Origin: Sphingomonadaceae bacterium
GTDB taxonomy: Bacteria; Pseudomonadota; Alphaproteobacteria; Sphingomonadales; Sphingomonadaceae
NCBI GenBank assembly: GCA_025056155.1
Contig: JANWWL010000003.1
Span: 66,245-101,010 of the forward strand
DNA length: 34,766 bases
Direction of reading: 5' to 3'
Of this stretch, positions 24,239 through 31,546 are shown in pieces; position 1 is the first letter of the stretch, and each line of letters opens with the position of its first letter. A program made the position numbers and the translations under genes. Below the pieces are notes generated by a model. It was not told the DNA's origin. It searched no databases and saw nothing but the letters and a program-made list of their open reading frames with translations.

Positions 24239-24522
24239 AGCGAGAGCTCCTCGATGGGGGTGGGGGCGTGCAGCAGCAGGAAGCTCGCCTCCTCGGCTTC
24301 CGGCGTCTGGGGCGGCGACGTGGGGGCCAGGATCGGGATGGCCATCGCCACAAAGGCCGCCGCCGTGGGGAGGGCCCACCGCGCCGCCCGTGGCCAGCGG
24401 CCCGCCGGGGGTGACGCCGCGAGCCCTTCGGCCCGGCGGACGATGCGCTCGACCCGCTCCGCATCCCCCAGGGGCGCCCGGGCCCAGCGGGCGAGCGCGG
24501 CATCGAGCTCGGGATCGGTCAT
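24235..24522 (-). CDS. Small single-pass membrane protein, candidate anti-sigma factor
   Basis: This is a 95-aa protein with a cytoplasmic N-terminus (MTDPELDAALARWARAPLG) and one transmembrane helix (about 47-66, ARWALPTAAAFVAMAIPILAP). The periplasmic tail is about 30 residues. It has no zinc-binding HxxxCxxC motif. The assignment as anti-sigma factor rests on position: its ATG overlaps the ECF sigma stop, and its stop overlaps a periplasmic sensor gene. This is the arrangement of CnrH/CnrY/CnrX-like systems. The N-terminal helix would be the sigma-binding part. Sequence alone does not name the family. Confidence 0.7.
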   Translation of the reverse strand: MTDPELDAALARWARAPLGDAERVERIVRRAEGLAASPPAGRWPRAARWALPTAAAFVAMAIPILAPTSPPQTPEAEEASFLLLHAPTPIEELSL

Positions 24523-25100
24523 GGGTGGTCTCCTGCCACGGCGGCCAGACGTGCCCGCAACGTGGCTCGGCCCCGATCCAGAAGCCCTTCCACCGCCTTA
24601 GGGGTCGCCCCCAGCGCGTGGGCGATCTCCGCCATGGTCAGGCCCTCGCCGTGGAACAGGGCGAGGGCGGCGCGCTGGCGCGGGGGCAGATGCGCCATCG
24701 CCGCGGCCAGCCGCCGGTCGCGCTCGGCCGTCTCGGCGGCCTCGTGCGGGCCCGGGGCCGGGTCGGGGGTCGGGCCTGCCGCCTCCAAGGGTTCGGCCAA
24801 GCGCAGGCGCCGGCGGTCGTCGAGGGCGGCGTTAAGGAGGATCCGCCGCCACCAGGCGGCGAGGGCGCCGCGGGCTGGATCGAAGCGGTGGGCCGTGCGC
24901 CACAGGTTGGTGAACGCTTCCTGCACGGCGTCCTCGGCGCGGTCGGGGCACCCCAGCACGCGGGCGGCAAGGCGCACGGACGGGCCGGCGAGCCGGCGCA
25001 CGAGCGCCGACCAGGCCGCCCGGTCGCCGCCGCGCGCGGCTAGGAACAGCGCCGTGTCCGGGTCGGCGGGCCGGTGGTCTGGCGGAACGAAGGGCTGCAC
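24519..25100 (-). CDS. ECF-family RNA polymerase sigma factor
   Basis: This is a 193-aa sigma-70 family factor with only regions 2 and 4. Region 2 contains CPDRAEDAVQEAFTNLWRTAHRFDP, then ALAAWWRRILLNAALDDRRR. After a Pro/Glu-rich linker, region 4 is LPPRQRAALALFHGEGLTMAEIAHALGATPKAVEGLLDRGRATLRARL, with a good helix-turn-helix. The start is GTG 25100; no in-frame ATG is suitable. The gene overlaps the anti-sigma candidate by 4 nt. It follows korB by only 41 bp on the same strand, so read-through from korAB is possible beside any sigma-dependent promoter. Target promoters cannot be predicted. Confidence 0.9.
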   Translation of the reverse strand: MQPFVPPDHRPADPDTALFLAARGGDRAAWSALVRRLAGPSVRLAARVLGCPDRAEDAVQEAFTNLWRTAHRFDPARGALAAWWRRILLNAALDDRRRLRLAEPLEAAGPTPDPAPGPHEAAETAERDRRLAAAMAHLPPRQRAALALFHGEGLTMAEIAHALGATPKAVEGLLDRGRATLRARLAAVAGDHP

Positions 25101-25141
25101 ACCCGGCTTACGCGGCCGCCGGACGCCATCCCCCGCCCGGA

Positions 25142-26170
25142 TCAGCCCTGGCGACGCACTTCCCAGGTGGGCCCGCGACGCAGCAGCTGGTCGAGGTCGG
25201 CGGGGCCCTCCCCGGCATGGGCCCGGCGTTGGGCGGCCAGCGCCTGTTCGAAGGTGGGACGCGGATCGCAGAAGATGACGCCCAAGGCCACGGGAAACTC
25301 GGGGAATCGCATCGAAACCAGCATCTTGGCCAGGCCCTTGTTGGTCTCGTCGTGGACGACGATCTCCGACGTGTCGCCGTCAACCACGTCCGCCACCTCG
25401 AGCCGCATGGTGCGGGGGTTGAGCCGCAGGCCCTTGGTGCCGCCCGCGAACAGCATGGGCTTGCCATGTTCGAGCCAAAGCTGGGTGTGGGCGGCACTGC
25501 GCCGGTCGGTGAACTCCTCGAATCGGCCGTCGTTGTAAACGACGCAGTTCTGGTAGATTTCGACGAAGCTCGTACCCTTGTGGCGATAGGCGCGCTCGAG
25601 CACGGCCGGCATCTGCTTCTGGGCCGTGTCGATCACCCGGGCGATGAAGCGGGCGCCGGCACCGAGAGCGAATTCGCACGGATAGACGGGCCGTTCGACC
25701 GAGCCCCAGGGTGAGGAGGGCGAGGTGGTGCCGACGCGCGAGGTGGGCGAGTACTGGCCCTTGGTGAGGCCATAGATCTCGTTGTTGAACAGGAGCACCT
25801 GACAGTCGAGGTTACGGCGCAGCAGGTGCAGCAGGTGGTTGCCGCCAATCGACAGGCCGTCGCCGTCGCCCGTGACGATCCAGACGTCCAGCTCAGGGTT
25901 GGCGAGCTTGATGCCGGTCGCGACGGCGGGTGCCCGGCCGTGAATGGTGTGGAACCCGTAGGTCTCCATGTAGTAGGGAAAGCGGCTGGAGCAGCCGATG
26001 CCGGAGACGAAGACGGTGGTCTCGGGTCGGGCGCCCAGCTGGGGCATGGTGCGCTGGATGGCTTTCAAGATGGCGTAGTCGCCGCAGCCGGGGCACCAGC
26101 GCACCTCCTGGTTCGAGGCCCAGTCGGCCGGCGTGGTGGCGGGGCCCTGCGGTGTCGTCATCTCGTTCAT
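25142..26170 (-). CDS. korB: 2-oxoacid:ferredoxin oxidoreductase, beta subunit
   Basis: This 342-aa subunit carries the thiamine-diphosphate site for CoA-dependent decarboxylation of a 2-oxoacid, most likely 2-oxoglutarate, with ferredoxin as electron acceptor. Motifs are RWCPGCGDYAILKA near the N-terminus, VSGIGCSSRFPYYMETYGFHTIHGRAPAVATGIKLANP, the ThDP motif VTGDGDGLSIGGNHLLHLLRRN, and LLFNNEIYGLTKGQYSPTS. The ATG at 26170 has GGGAAGA a few bases upstream; a second ATG three codons later is less well placed. It follows korA after a 277-bp spacer. Frames extending upstream through that spacer look non-coding. Confidence 0.93.
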   Translation of the reverse strand: MNEMTTPQGPATTPADWASNQEVRWCPGCGDYAILKAIQRTMPQLGARPETTVFVSGIGCSSRFPYYMETYGFHTIHGRAPAVATGIKLANPELDVWIVTGDGDGLSIGGNHLLHLLRRNLDCQVLLFNNEIYGLTKGQYSPTSRVGTTSPSSPWGSVERPVYPCEFALGAGARFIARVIDTAQKQMPAVLERAYRHKGTSFVEIYQNCVVYNDGRFEEFTDRRSAAHTQLWLEHGKPMLFAGGTKGLRLNPRTMRLEVADVVDGDTSEIVVHDETNKGLAKMLVSMRFPEFPVALGVIFCDPRPTFEQALAAQRRAHAGEGPADLDQLLRRGPTWEVRRQG

Positions 26171-26447
26171 CGGCTCTTCCCGTCGGCCGTTCCTGGGTCG
26201 CGCGCGCGGGTCCGGGCCACGATCCGAAGGATGGTAAGACCCCCACGCGGCACGCCCTGCCGGCTGTCCTCGTTCCGCCCGTCGCGGATGACGCCCCGTC
26301 GGTCGCCCGGGCCCTCGCGGCGGGCGAGCCCCCTCGCCATCGCCCTCATCACGGGCTGCCGGCCACCACGCCGGCGGAGCGGCCCACGGCGACCGGGCGC
26401 GCCCGTCCGGTCGCGATCCTTGCTCCACAGCTTCGGGCGCGTGCGAC
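26171..26447. other. korA-korB spacer without a gene
   Basis: These 277 bp separate korA from korB on the same strand, an unusually large spacer for subunits of one enzyme. Frames here lack start sites with ribosome binding sequences and have no conserved motif. I see no strong hairpin with a T-run. Confidence 0.5.
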
Positions 26448-28322
26448 TCACGCCAGCATCCCCTCGATCGCCTGAAGGATCTCGGCGATGCGGAACGGCT
26501 GGCCCGCGACCTTGGAGAGCGGTCGCGCGTCGACAAGATACTGGTCGCGCAGCAAGGTCTTGAGCTGGCCCATGTTCATCTCGGGTACCAGCACGTGGCG
26601 GAAGCCCCGCAGGATCTCGCCCAGGCCGCGCGGCAGCGGCCAAAGGTGGCGCAGATGGACGTGGGACACCGCAAGCCCCCGCGCGCGGGCCGCCTCGACC
26701 GCCTGGCGGATCGGGCCATAAGTGGAGCCCCAGCCCACCACCACCAGGTCGCCGCTCGGTTCCCCCACCTCGATGCCCTGGGGTGGCAGGAAGCGCGCGA
26801 TGCCGTCCACCTTGGACTTGCGCGTTTCGGTCATCCGCTGGTGGTTGGCGGGCGAATAGTCGATGTCACCCGTTGCGAAACTCTTCTCGAGCCCCCCGAT
26901 CCGGTGGGTGAGGCCAGGGGTGCCGGGCCGGATCCAGATGCGCGCCAGCGTCTCCGGGTCCCGCTCGTAGGGGTTGACGCGTCCGGCCGGTGGCGGCGCG
27001 TCGTGGAAGCGGACGGGGATGGGGGCGAAGTCCGCGATTCGGGGAATCCGCCATGGCTCGGCGGCATTGGCGATGTAGCCGTCGGTCAGCAGGATCACGG
27101 GGGTCATGAAGCGGATGGCGATCCGGCAGGCCTCGATCGCCACCTCGAAGCAGTCGGCCGGGCTGCGCGCGGCCAGCACGGGAATGGGACAGTCGCCGTT
27201 GCGGCCGTAGACGGCCTGGTAGAGATCGGCCTGTTCCGTCTTGGTGGGAAGCCCGGTCGAGGGGCCGCCCCGCTGGGAGTTCACGATGACGAGCGGCAGC
27301 TCGGTCATCACCGCCAGACCCATCGCTTCGGTCTTGAGCGCCATGCCCGGGCCTGAGGACGAGGTGACCCCGAGTTGGCCTGCATAGGCCGCCCCGATCG
27401 CCGCACAGATGGCCGCGATCTCGTCCTCGGCCTGGAAGGTGGTGACCCCGAGGTCGCTCATCCGCGCCAGCGCGTGGAGAATGGGCGACGCGGGGGTGAT
27501 GGGGTAGCTGCCGAAGAAGAGCGGCAGGCCCGCAAGCTTTGCCCCCGCCACCAGTCCCAGCGCCAACGCTTCGGCACCAGTCACGGTGCGGTAGAGGCCA
27601 GGTTCCACGCGGGCCGGGGCCACCCGGAAGGGCTTGAGCGGCCCCGCCAGTTCGGCCGTCTCTCCGTAGGCGTGGCCCGCGTTCAACGCGGCGATGTTGG
27701 CCTCGCGCAACAGCTCGTTGGGGCCGAACTTGCGCTTGAGCCAGTCGATGACGGGCTGGCGCGGGCGCCCGAACATCCATAGCGCCAGCCCCAGCGTCCA
27801 CATGTTCTTGCAGCGCAGGGCGTCGCGGTTGCCCAGGCCAAAGTCCTTCACCGCCTCGAGCGTCTGGCGGCTGATGTCGAAGGCGAGCACCTGATAGGGG
27901 GCGAGCGTGCCGTCCTCCAGCGGATTGCTGGCGTAGCCCGCCTTGGCGAGGTTGCGGTCGGTGAACTCGCCCGTGTCCACGATGACGAGACCCCCCAGCC
28001 TCAGATCGGGCAGGTTCACCTTAAGCGCGGCCGGGTTCATGGCGATCAGCACGTCGGGCTGGTCACCGGCGGTGTCGATCCGGCTCGAGCCGAAGTGGAT
28101 CTGGAAGGCGGACACGCCGAACAGCGTGCCCTGCGGCGCCCGGATCTCAGCGGGATAGTCGGGAAAGGTGGCGAGGTCGTTGCCCGCCAGCGCCGTGGCG
28201 ATGGTGAACTGGCCGCCGGCCAGCTGCATGCCGTCGCCCGAATCGCCGGCGAAGCGCACGACGACGTGATCGGGCGCAGGATCGAGGGCGGGGCGCGAAT
28301 CCGCCCGGGCAGCCGTGGCCAT
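26448..28322 (-). CDS. korA: 2-oxoacid:ferredoxin oxidoreductase, fused gamma-alpha subunit
   Basis: This is a 624-aa fused subunit. The N-terminal gamma domain (about 20-200) contains VRFAGDSGDGMQLAGGQF, FPDYPAEIRAPQGTLFGVSAFQIHFGS and DVLIAMNPAALKVNLPDL. The alpha domain follows, with GAEALALGLVAGAKLAGLPLFFGSYPITPASPILHALAR, EDEIAAICAAIGAAYAGQLGVTSSSGPGMALKTEAMGLAV and VNSQRGGPSTGLPTKTEQADL. The C-terminal part VVVGWGSTYGPIRQAVEAARARGLAVSHVHLRHLWPLP is also typical. With KorB it forms an oxygen-tolerant-type two-subunit enzyme common in alphaproteobacteria and actinobacteria. A strong GGGAGA ribosome binding site precedes the ATG. The histone-deacetylase-like gene ends 35 bp upstream on the same strand. 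Confidence 0.94.
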   Translation of the reverse strand: MATAARADSRPALDPAPDHVVVRFAGDSGDGMQLAGGQFTIATALAGNDLATFPDYPAEIRAPQGTLFGVSAFQIHFGSSRIDTAGDQPDVLIAMNPAALKVNLPDLRLGGLVIVDTGEFTDRNLAKAGYASNPLEDGTLAPYQVLAFDISRQTLEAVKDFGLGNRDALRCKNMWTLGLALWMFGRPRQPVIDWLKRKFGPNELLREANIAALNAGHAYGETAELAGPLKPFRVAPARVEPGLYRTVTGAEALALGLVAGAKLAGLPLFFGSYPITPASPILHALARMSDLGVTTFQAEDEIAAICAAIGAAYAGQLGVTSSSGPGMALKTEAMGLAVMTELPLVIVNSQRGGPSTGLPTKTEQADLYQAVYGRNGDCPIPVLAARSPADCFEVAIEACRIAIRFMTPVILLTDGYIANAAEPWRIPRIADFAPIPVRFHDAPPPAGRVNPYERDPETLARIWIRPGTPGLTHRIGGLEKSFATGDIDYSPANHQRMTETRKSKVDGIARFLPPQGIEVGEPSGDLVVVGWGSTYGPIRQAVEAARARGLAVSHVHLRHLWPLPRGLGEILRGFRHVLVPEMNMGQLKTLLRDQYLVDARPLSKVAGQPFRIAEILQAIEGMLA

Positions 28323-28357
28323 GGATTCTCCCTCGGATGCCTCCAGTTGTCGGCAAC

Positions 28358-29275
28358 CTAGGAGCCGGGGGCCGGTTCGCCAACCATCCGGACTGCATGG
28401 GCGATGTGAAGGATGGTGGCGGCGTGCCGCCGGGCCACGGCCGGTGCATCGGGGCCATAGCCGCCGCCCATGGTGACGGCCACGGGCACACCCCGCTGGC
28501 GGCAGGCCTCGGCCACCAGCTGGTCGCGCGCGCCAAGCCCCGCGTCCGACAGCGCCAGCCGGCCCAGCGGGTCGTCGGCGTGGACGTCGACCCCGGCCTG
28601 GTAGAGCACGAGGTCAGGACGCCCTCGGTCGAACAGCGCGGGCAGTTCCCGGGCGAGGATGTCGAGATAGGCGTCGTCTCCGGTGCCGTCGGGAAGCCCC
28701 ACGTCGCGGTCGGAGGCGGCCTTGCGCGCGGGGAAGTTGCGCTCCGCATGCATCGAGAAGGTGAAGGCCCGCGGTTCGCCGGCCAGGCACACGGCCGTGC
28801 CGTCGCCCTGGTGGACGTCGAGGTCCACCACGAGCACGCGCCGCACCCGGCGCTCGGCCAACAGCGTGGCGGCGGCCACCGCTAGGTCGTTGAACACCGA
28901 GAAGCCGGCCCCGTGGCCCGGCATGGCGTGATGGGCGCCCCCGGCCAGGCTGGCGGCGGCGCCGTGGCCCAGCGCGGCGCGCGCGGCGGCGAGCGTCGCC
29001 CCCACCGAGGCCAGGGCCCGGGCAACGGTGGCGGGGCCCGCCGGCAGGCCGATGCGCCGCCACGCTGGGGGCGGTGCCGCACCCGACAGGATGGCCTCCA
29101 CCCAGCGCTCCTCGTGCACCGACGTAAGCTCTCGGGTGGAAGCGGGGGCGGCGTCGTGGAAGCGGACGGGCGCTCCGGCGAGTGCTGCGCGGATCGCGGC
29201 CGCCTTGCCCGACGGGAAGCGGGTCGCCCCGGGCAGGGGGGCGAGCAGGGCGGGGGCCGCGAAGACGGGCAGCAC
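28358..29275 (-). CDS. Histone deacetylase-fold amidohydrolase
   Basis: This is a 305-aa zinc-dependent deacetylase of the HDAC/acetoin-utilisation superfamily. Catalytic features are the tandem His115-His116 in [22 protein letters not shown] and the zinc ligands Asp151 and His155-equivalent in [14 protein letters not shown] further Asp lies in [14 protein letters not shown], and GGGYG near the C-terminus completes the site. Bacterial members deacetylate polyamines or small amides as well as proteins; the substrate is not evident. I chose GTG 29275 because GGGGAG lies 6 bases upstream and the protein then starts at the family's usual beta strand; a TTG twelve codons earlier is the alternative. 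It may be co-transcribed with korA. Confidence 0.9.
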   Translation of the reverse strand: MLPVFAAPALLAPLPGATRFPSGKAAAIRAALAGAPVRFHDAAPASTRELTSVHEERWVEAILSGAAPPPAWRRIGLPAGPATVARALASVGATLAAARAALGHGAAASLAGGAHHAMPGHGAGFSVFNDLAVAAATLLAERRVRRVLVVDLDVHQGDGTAVCLAGEPRAFTFSMHAERNFPARKAASDRDVGLPDGTGDDAYLDILARELPALFDRGRPDLVLYQAGVDVHADDPLGRLALSDAGLGARDQLVAEACRQRGVPVAVTMGGGYGPDAPAVARRHAATILHIAHAVRMVGEPAPGS

Positions 29276-29380
29276 GGTAGGCTCCCCAAGAGGCGGGCAC
29301 CCACCCGTCAAGGGCGCGGATGCCGCAACCCGTCTCTTGGCAGGTGTCGGGGTGGCCGCTAGGTGGCGGTCCGTTCCTGG

Positions 29381-29455
29381 TCCTCGGTAGCTCAGCGGTA
29401 GAGCATCCGACTGTTAATCGGACGGTCGCAGGTTCGAATCCTGCCCGAGGAGCCA
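29381..29455 (+). tRNA. tRNA-Asn (GUU anticodon), CCA encoded
   Basis: This is a complete cloverleaf. The acceptor stem is TCCTCGG/CCGAGGA, the D-stem GCTC/GAGC, and the anticodon stem TCCGA/TCGGA. Loop CTGTTAA has anticodon GTT at 29413-29415. The T-stem is GCAGG/CCTGC with loop TTCGAAT. The discriminator is G, and CCA is encoded. The gene lies at the boundary of the CARF-gene region and is a plausible insertion landmark, but no duplicated tRNA 3' end is seen in the window. Confidence 0.97.
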
Positions 29456-29577
29456 GGCCAGGCTGTCCCGGGGGCGCAGCCGGTGGCCCCCGCCGCGTCG
29501 GTGGGATGGGCTCCGCCCGGCGAGGGCCGATGCCCGCCCCGGCCGGGCGACCCGGGCCAGCCCCAGCCCCGCCCGCA

Positions 29578-29595
29578 GGCCGCAAGCTTGCGGCC
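29578..29595. repeat. Perfect 18-bp palindrome upstream of the small DUF4258-like gene
   Basis: GGCCGCAAGCTTGCGGCC is a perfect palindrome in the gene-poor stretch after tRNA-Asn. Its core GCAAGCTTGC recurs at 31289-31298, upstream of the small gene at 31340. It may be an operator or a bidirectional hairpin. No T-run follows, so it is not a clear terminator. Confidence 0.5.
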
Positions 29596-29653
29596 CGTCC
29601 CGTAGGTTTGCCGCCGCCCGAGGCGAGCGCGATGGGCTCTAGGTGCTGTGCGT

Positions 29654-29674
29654 CGGCCCGGCCGCGCCGGGCCG
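29654..29674 (+). promoter_or_regulatory. Leader hairpin before the 29699 gene
   Basis: CGGCCCGGC and GCCGGGCCG form a perfect 9-bp stem closed by the 3-nt loop CGC, ending 10 nt before the AGGAGG ribosome binding site (29685-29690). It could fold in the leader RNA and affect translation or transcript stability. Chance formation is possible in such GC-rich DNA. Confidence 0.35.
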
Positions 29675-29698
29675 CCGCAACGCCAGGAGGTCCCGCCC

Positions 29699-30007
29699 AT
29701 GTTCCACGACCATCGCTTCTTCGCCGACCCCGTCTGCCGGCCGCAGGCCGTCCGCACGCGGCATGCCCAGGTGCGCCAGCGCCAGCGCGGCATTCCCGAC
29801 GTGGTGATCGACGGCATCCTCGACTTCGGCACCGCCACCCGCACGCCCGACGGCCAGGCCTGGCGCTGGACGTTCGGCAAGCGGGGCTGGGCGCGCTTCT
29901 GCGCCTGGATGGGCCGGGCCGCCCGCCAGTTCGACCGCTATCGCTGGGTCTACGTCATCACCTCCGACGATGACGTGGTGCTGACGGCCGCCTTCGACTG
30001 GCGCTAG
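29699..30007 (+). CDS. Small DUF4258-like protein
   Basis: This is a 102-aa basic protein. The segment TRHAQVRQRQRGIPDVVIDGILDFG matches the pattern of the DUF4258 family (His, then R-x-x-x-R-G-I, then a helix and Gly), a small fold related to RelE/BrnT-type ribonuclease toxins. The C-terminal strand VYVITSDDDVVLTAAFDWR fits that fold. FGKRGWARFCAWMGRAARQFDRYR is strongly basic and may bind nucleic acid. The start is ATG 29699 with AGGAGG 8 bases upstream. The CARF gene begins 45 bp downstream on the same strand. No obvious antitoxin precedes it. Assignment to DUF4258 is by motif recognition and is moderate. Confidence 0.72.
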   Translation: MFHDHRFFADPVCRPQAVRTRHAQVRQRQRGIPDVVIDGILDFGTATRTPDGQAWRWTFGKRGWARFCAWMGRAARQFDRYRWVYVITSDDDVVLTAAFDWR

Positions 30008-30039
30008 GCTCGAATGGGACTGGCGCTGAGCTCGAGGAG
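29996..30039 (+). repeat. Imperfect 22-bp tandem duplication over a stop codon
   Basis: Two adjacent copies start GACTGGCGCT (29996 and 30018) and share GCTCGA six bases from the repeat middle. The first copy encodes the last residues and the TAG stop of the 29699 gene. The second lies before the CARF ribosome binding site. Local slippage is the simplest origin. Confidence 0.5.
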
Positions 30040-30052
30040 GAGGGAACGGGCC

Positions 30053-31258
30053 ATGCCGGCACTGCGGACGCTTCTGTTCACGGCGGGCGAAACCCCTCAA
30101 GTCGTGACCGAGACCGTGTGGGCGCTCGCCCGCCATCAGGAGCCTCCGTGGCGGCCCGACCGGATCGTGCTGGCCACCACGGCGCGTGGGGCGCGCATCT
30201 ATCGCGACGGCCGGCCCGAGCGAGGTCAGGCGCCGCTCCTGGGTGACGGCGGCAAGCTCGCCGGGCTGTGGCGCACGCTGTTCCCAGACCGCCCGATGCC
30301 GACCGTTCAGGTGCTGGTGCCGAACGGCGCTCTTGGCCCCATCGAGGATCTGCGCACCGAAGCCGAGGTCGAGGCGTTCGCCGAAGAGCTGGTGGCCGCG
30401 GTGGCGCAGGTGACGGCCGAGCCCGAGGGCGAGCTCCACCTCTCGCTCGCGGGCGGGCGCAAGACGATGAGCTTCCTGGCCGGCCAGGTGCTCTCGCTCC
30501 TCGCTCGCCCGCAGGACGTGCTCTCGCACGTGCTCATTGAGCCGGCCGAGCTCGAATTCCGGCCGGACTTCTGGTGGCCGGGTGACGGATCGCCGGGGTC
30601 GGACGCCGCCAGGGTGCGCCTGCACCATGTGCCCTTCCTGCGCGCGCGGGCCTGGGCGGACCCCAAGGCCATCCTCGCCGGGCCTGAAGGGCGGCGCTTC
30701 CGCGCCGCGGTCGACCGCGCCAACCTCGGCCTCCGTGACCCGGACGTGGTGCTCGATCTTGCCAGCGGCGAGGTCATGGCCGGATTGCTGAAGGCGAAGC
30801 TCACGCCGCGCGAGGCGGCTGCCGTGGCCTTGGTGTTCGTGGCGGCCAAGCGGGAGGCGGCCTTGCGCCACGACACCGACGCTGACGGGCACCAGTGGCC
30901 CACCCTGGCCGGCGATCGGGGCGCCGCCGTGCGGTTGTGGTCGTTCTTGGCGGCGGCCGCCGAATGGCGCCGGCATGTCAAAGGGGCGACCTCGACCGCC
31001 GGGGCGCGTGGCCTTCTGGACGAGGCGATGTCGAAGCATGCCCGCGTGGTGGATTACGGCACCAACGTGGGGCCGGCCCTCGCTCGCGCTCGCAAGAAGC
31101 TGCAGCGGGCCTTCACGCCGGAACTGGCCGACCGGATCCTGTGCCGCGACCCGCCCTCGACCGCCCTGGTGCCTAGCCGCCTGCGGGTGCTGTTGCCCGC
31201 TGAACTGGCCGACCACCCCAACCGCCCGCACGAGACCGAGGTGGCTCCCGCCAGCTGA
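30053..31258 (+). CDS. CRISPR-associated CARF protein, NE0113 family (TIGR02584/PF09623-like, Csm6-like)
   Basis: This is a 401-aa protein. The N-terminal CARF (cyclic-oligoadenylate sensor) domain opens LRTLLFTAGETPQVVTETVWAL; TPQVVTET (14-21) is the family's first ligand motif. It continues to LHLSLAGGRKTMSFLAGQVLSLLARPQDVLSHVLIEP, in which GGRKTMS (134-140) is the second ligand loop. FWWP (173-176) is also characteristic. The C-terminal 220 residues are less conserved. They contain a winged-helix-like VVLDLASGEVMAGLLKAKLTPREAAAVALVF and one R-x5-H (Arg267-His273) that could be a HEPN-type motif but is unproven. In type III CRISPR systems such proteins respond to cA4/cA6. A strong AGGAGGAGGG precedes the ATG. 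No Cas10 lies in the window. Confidence 0.85.
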   Translation: MPALRTLLFTAGETPQVVTETVWALARHQEPPWRPDRIVLATTARGARIYRDGRPERGQAPLLGDGGKLAGLWRTLFPDRPMPTVQVLVPNGALGPIEDLRTEAEVEAFAEELVAAVAQVTAEPEGELHLSLAGGRKTMSFLAGQVLSLLARPQDVLSHVLIEPAELEFRPDFWWPGDGSPGSDAARVRLHHVPFLRARAWADPKAILAGPEGRRFRAAVDRANLGLRDPDVVLDLASGEVMAGLLKAKLTPREAAAVALVFVAAKREAALRHDTDADGHQWPTLAGDRGAAVRLWSFLAAAAEWRRHVKGATSTAGARGLLDEAMSKHARVVDYGTNVGPALARARKKLQRAFTPELADRILCRDPPSTALVPSRLRVLLPAELADHPNRPHETEVAPAS

Positions 31259-31288
31259 CGCGCGGCGGCGCGCGCCCGCCGTCCCTTC

Positions 31289-31298
31289 GCAAGCTTGC
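31289..31298. repeat. 10-bp palindrome GCAAGCTTGC
   Basis: This core is identical to the centre of the 18-bp palindrome at 29578-29595. It lies 31 bp after the CARF stop and 41 bp before the start of the next small gene. Confidence 0.35.
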
Positions 31299-31339
31299 AG
31301 GCCATGCCGAACGGGCGCTGCCGCTCCAAATGGAAGGAC

Positions 31340-31546
31340 ATGAGCATCGATCTCCGCCCCCTCCTCGATCCGCCGCCGGCCGATCCCCGCGCCCGGCTCG
31401 CGGCCAACCGGGCCCAGCTTGCCGCCGCCGCTCGCGCGCGGGTCGGCGTGATGCGCCATCCCGCGCCCGGTCCGGCCGAAGCACCCCCGTCGGCCTCGGG
31501 CGCCGCCCCCACTGTCACTCAACTTCACCGCTGGAGCCGCCCTTGA
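31340..31546 (+). CDS. Small protein of unknown function (68 aa)
   Basis: This gene encodes MSIDLRPLLDPPPADPRARL, then a short Ala/Arg helix (ANRAQLAAAARARVGVMRH) and a Pro/Ala-rich tail ending LHRWSRP. I recognise no family. Support for it being real is the coding-like third-position G/C bias, a GGAAGG ribosome binding site close to the ATG, and a TTGA overlap of its stop with the start of the membrane-protein gene. The distance from ribosome binding site to ATG is unusually short. It could act as a leader peptide for translational coupling or as a small partner of the membrane protein. Confidence 0.55.
   Translation: MSIDLRPLLDPPPADPRARLAANRAQLAAAARARVGVMRHPAPGPAEAPPSASGAAPTVTQLHRWSRP

Noticed and set aside
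29381-29455. tRNA-Asn as an integration site for the CARF region
   Set aside because: No integrase gene and no second copy of the tRNA 3' end are visible within the window; the idea cannot be supported here.
29639-31528. A 629-codon open frame on the minus strand across the DUF4258-like and CARF genes
   Set aside because: It is a high-GC antisense shadow. The plus strand carries recognisable CARF motifs and strong ribosome binding sites, whereas the antisense product has no domain pattern.
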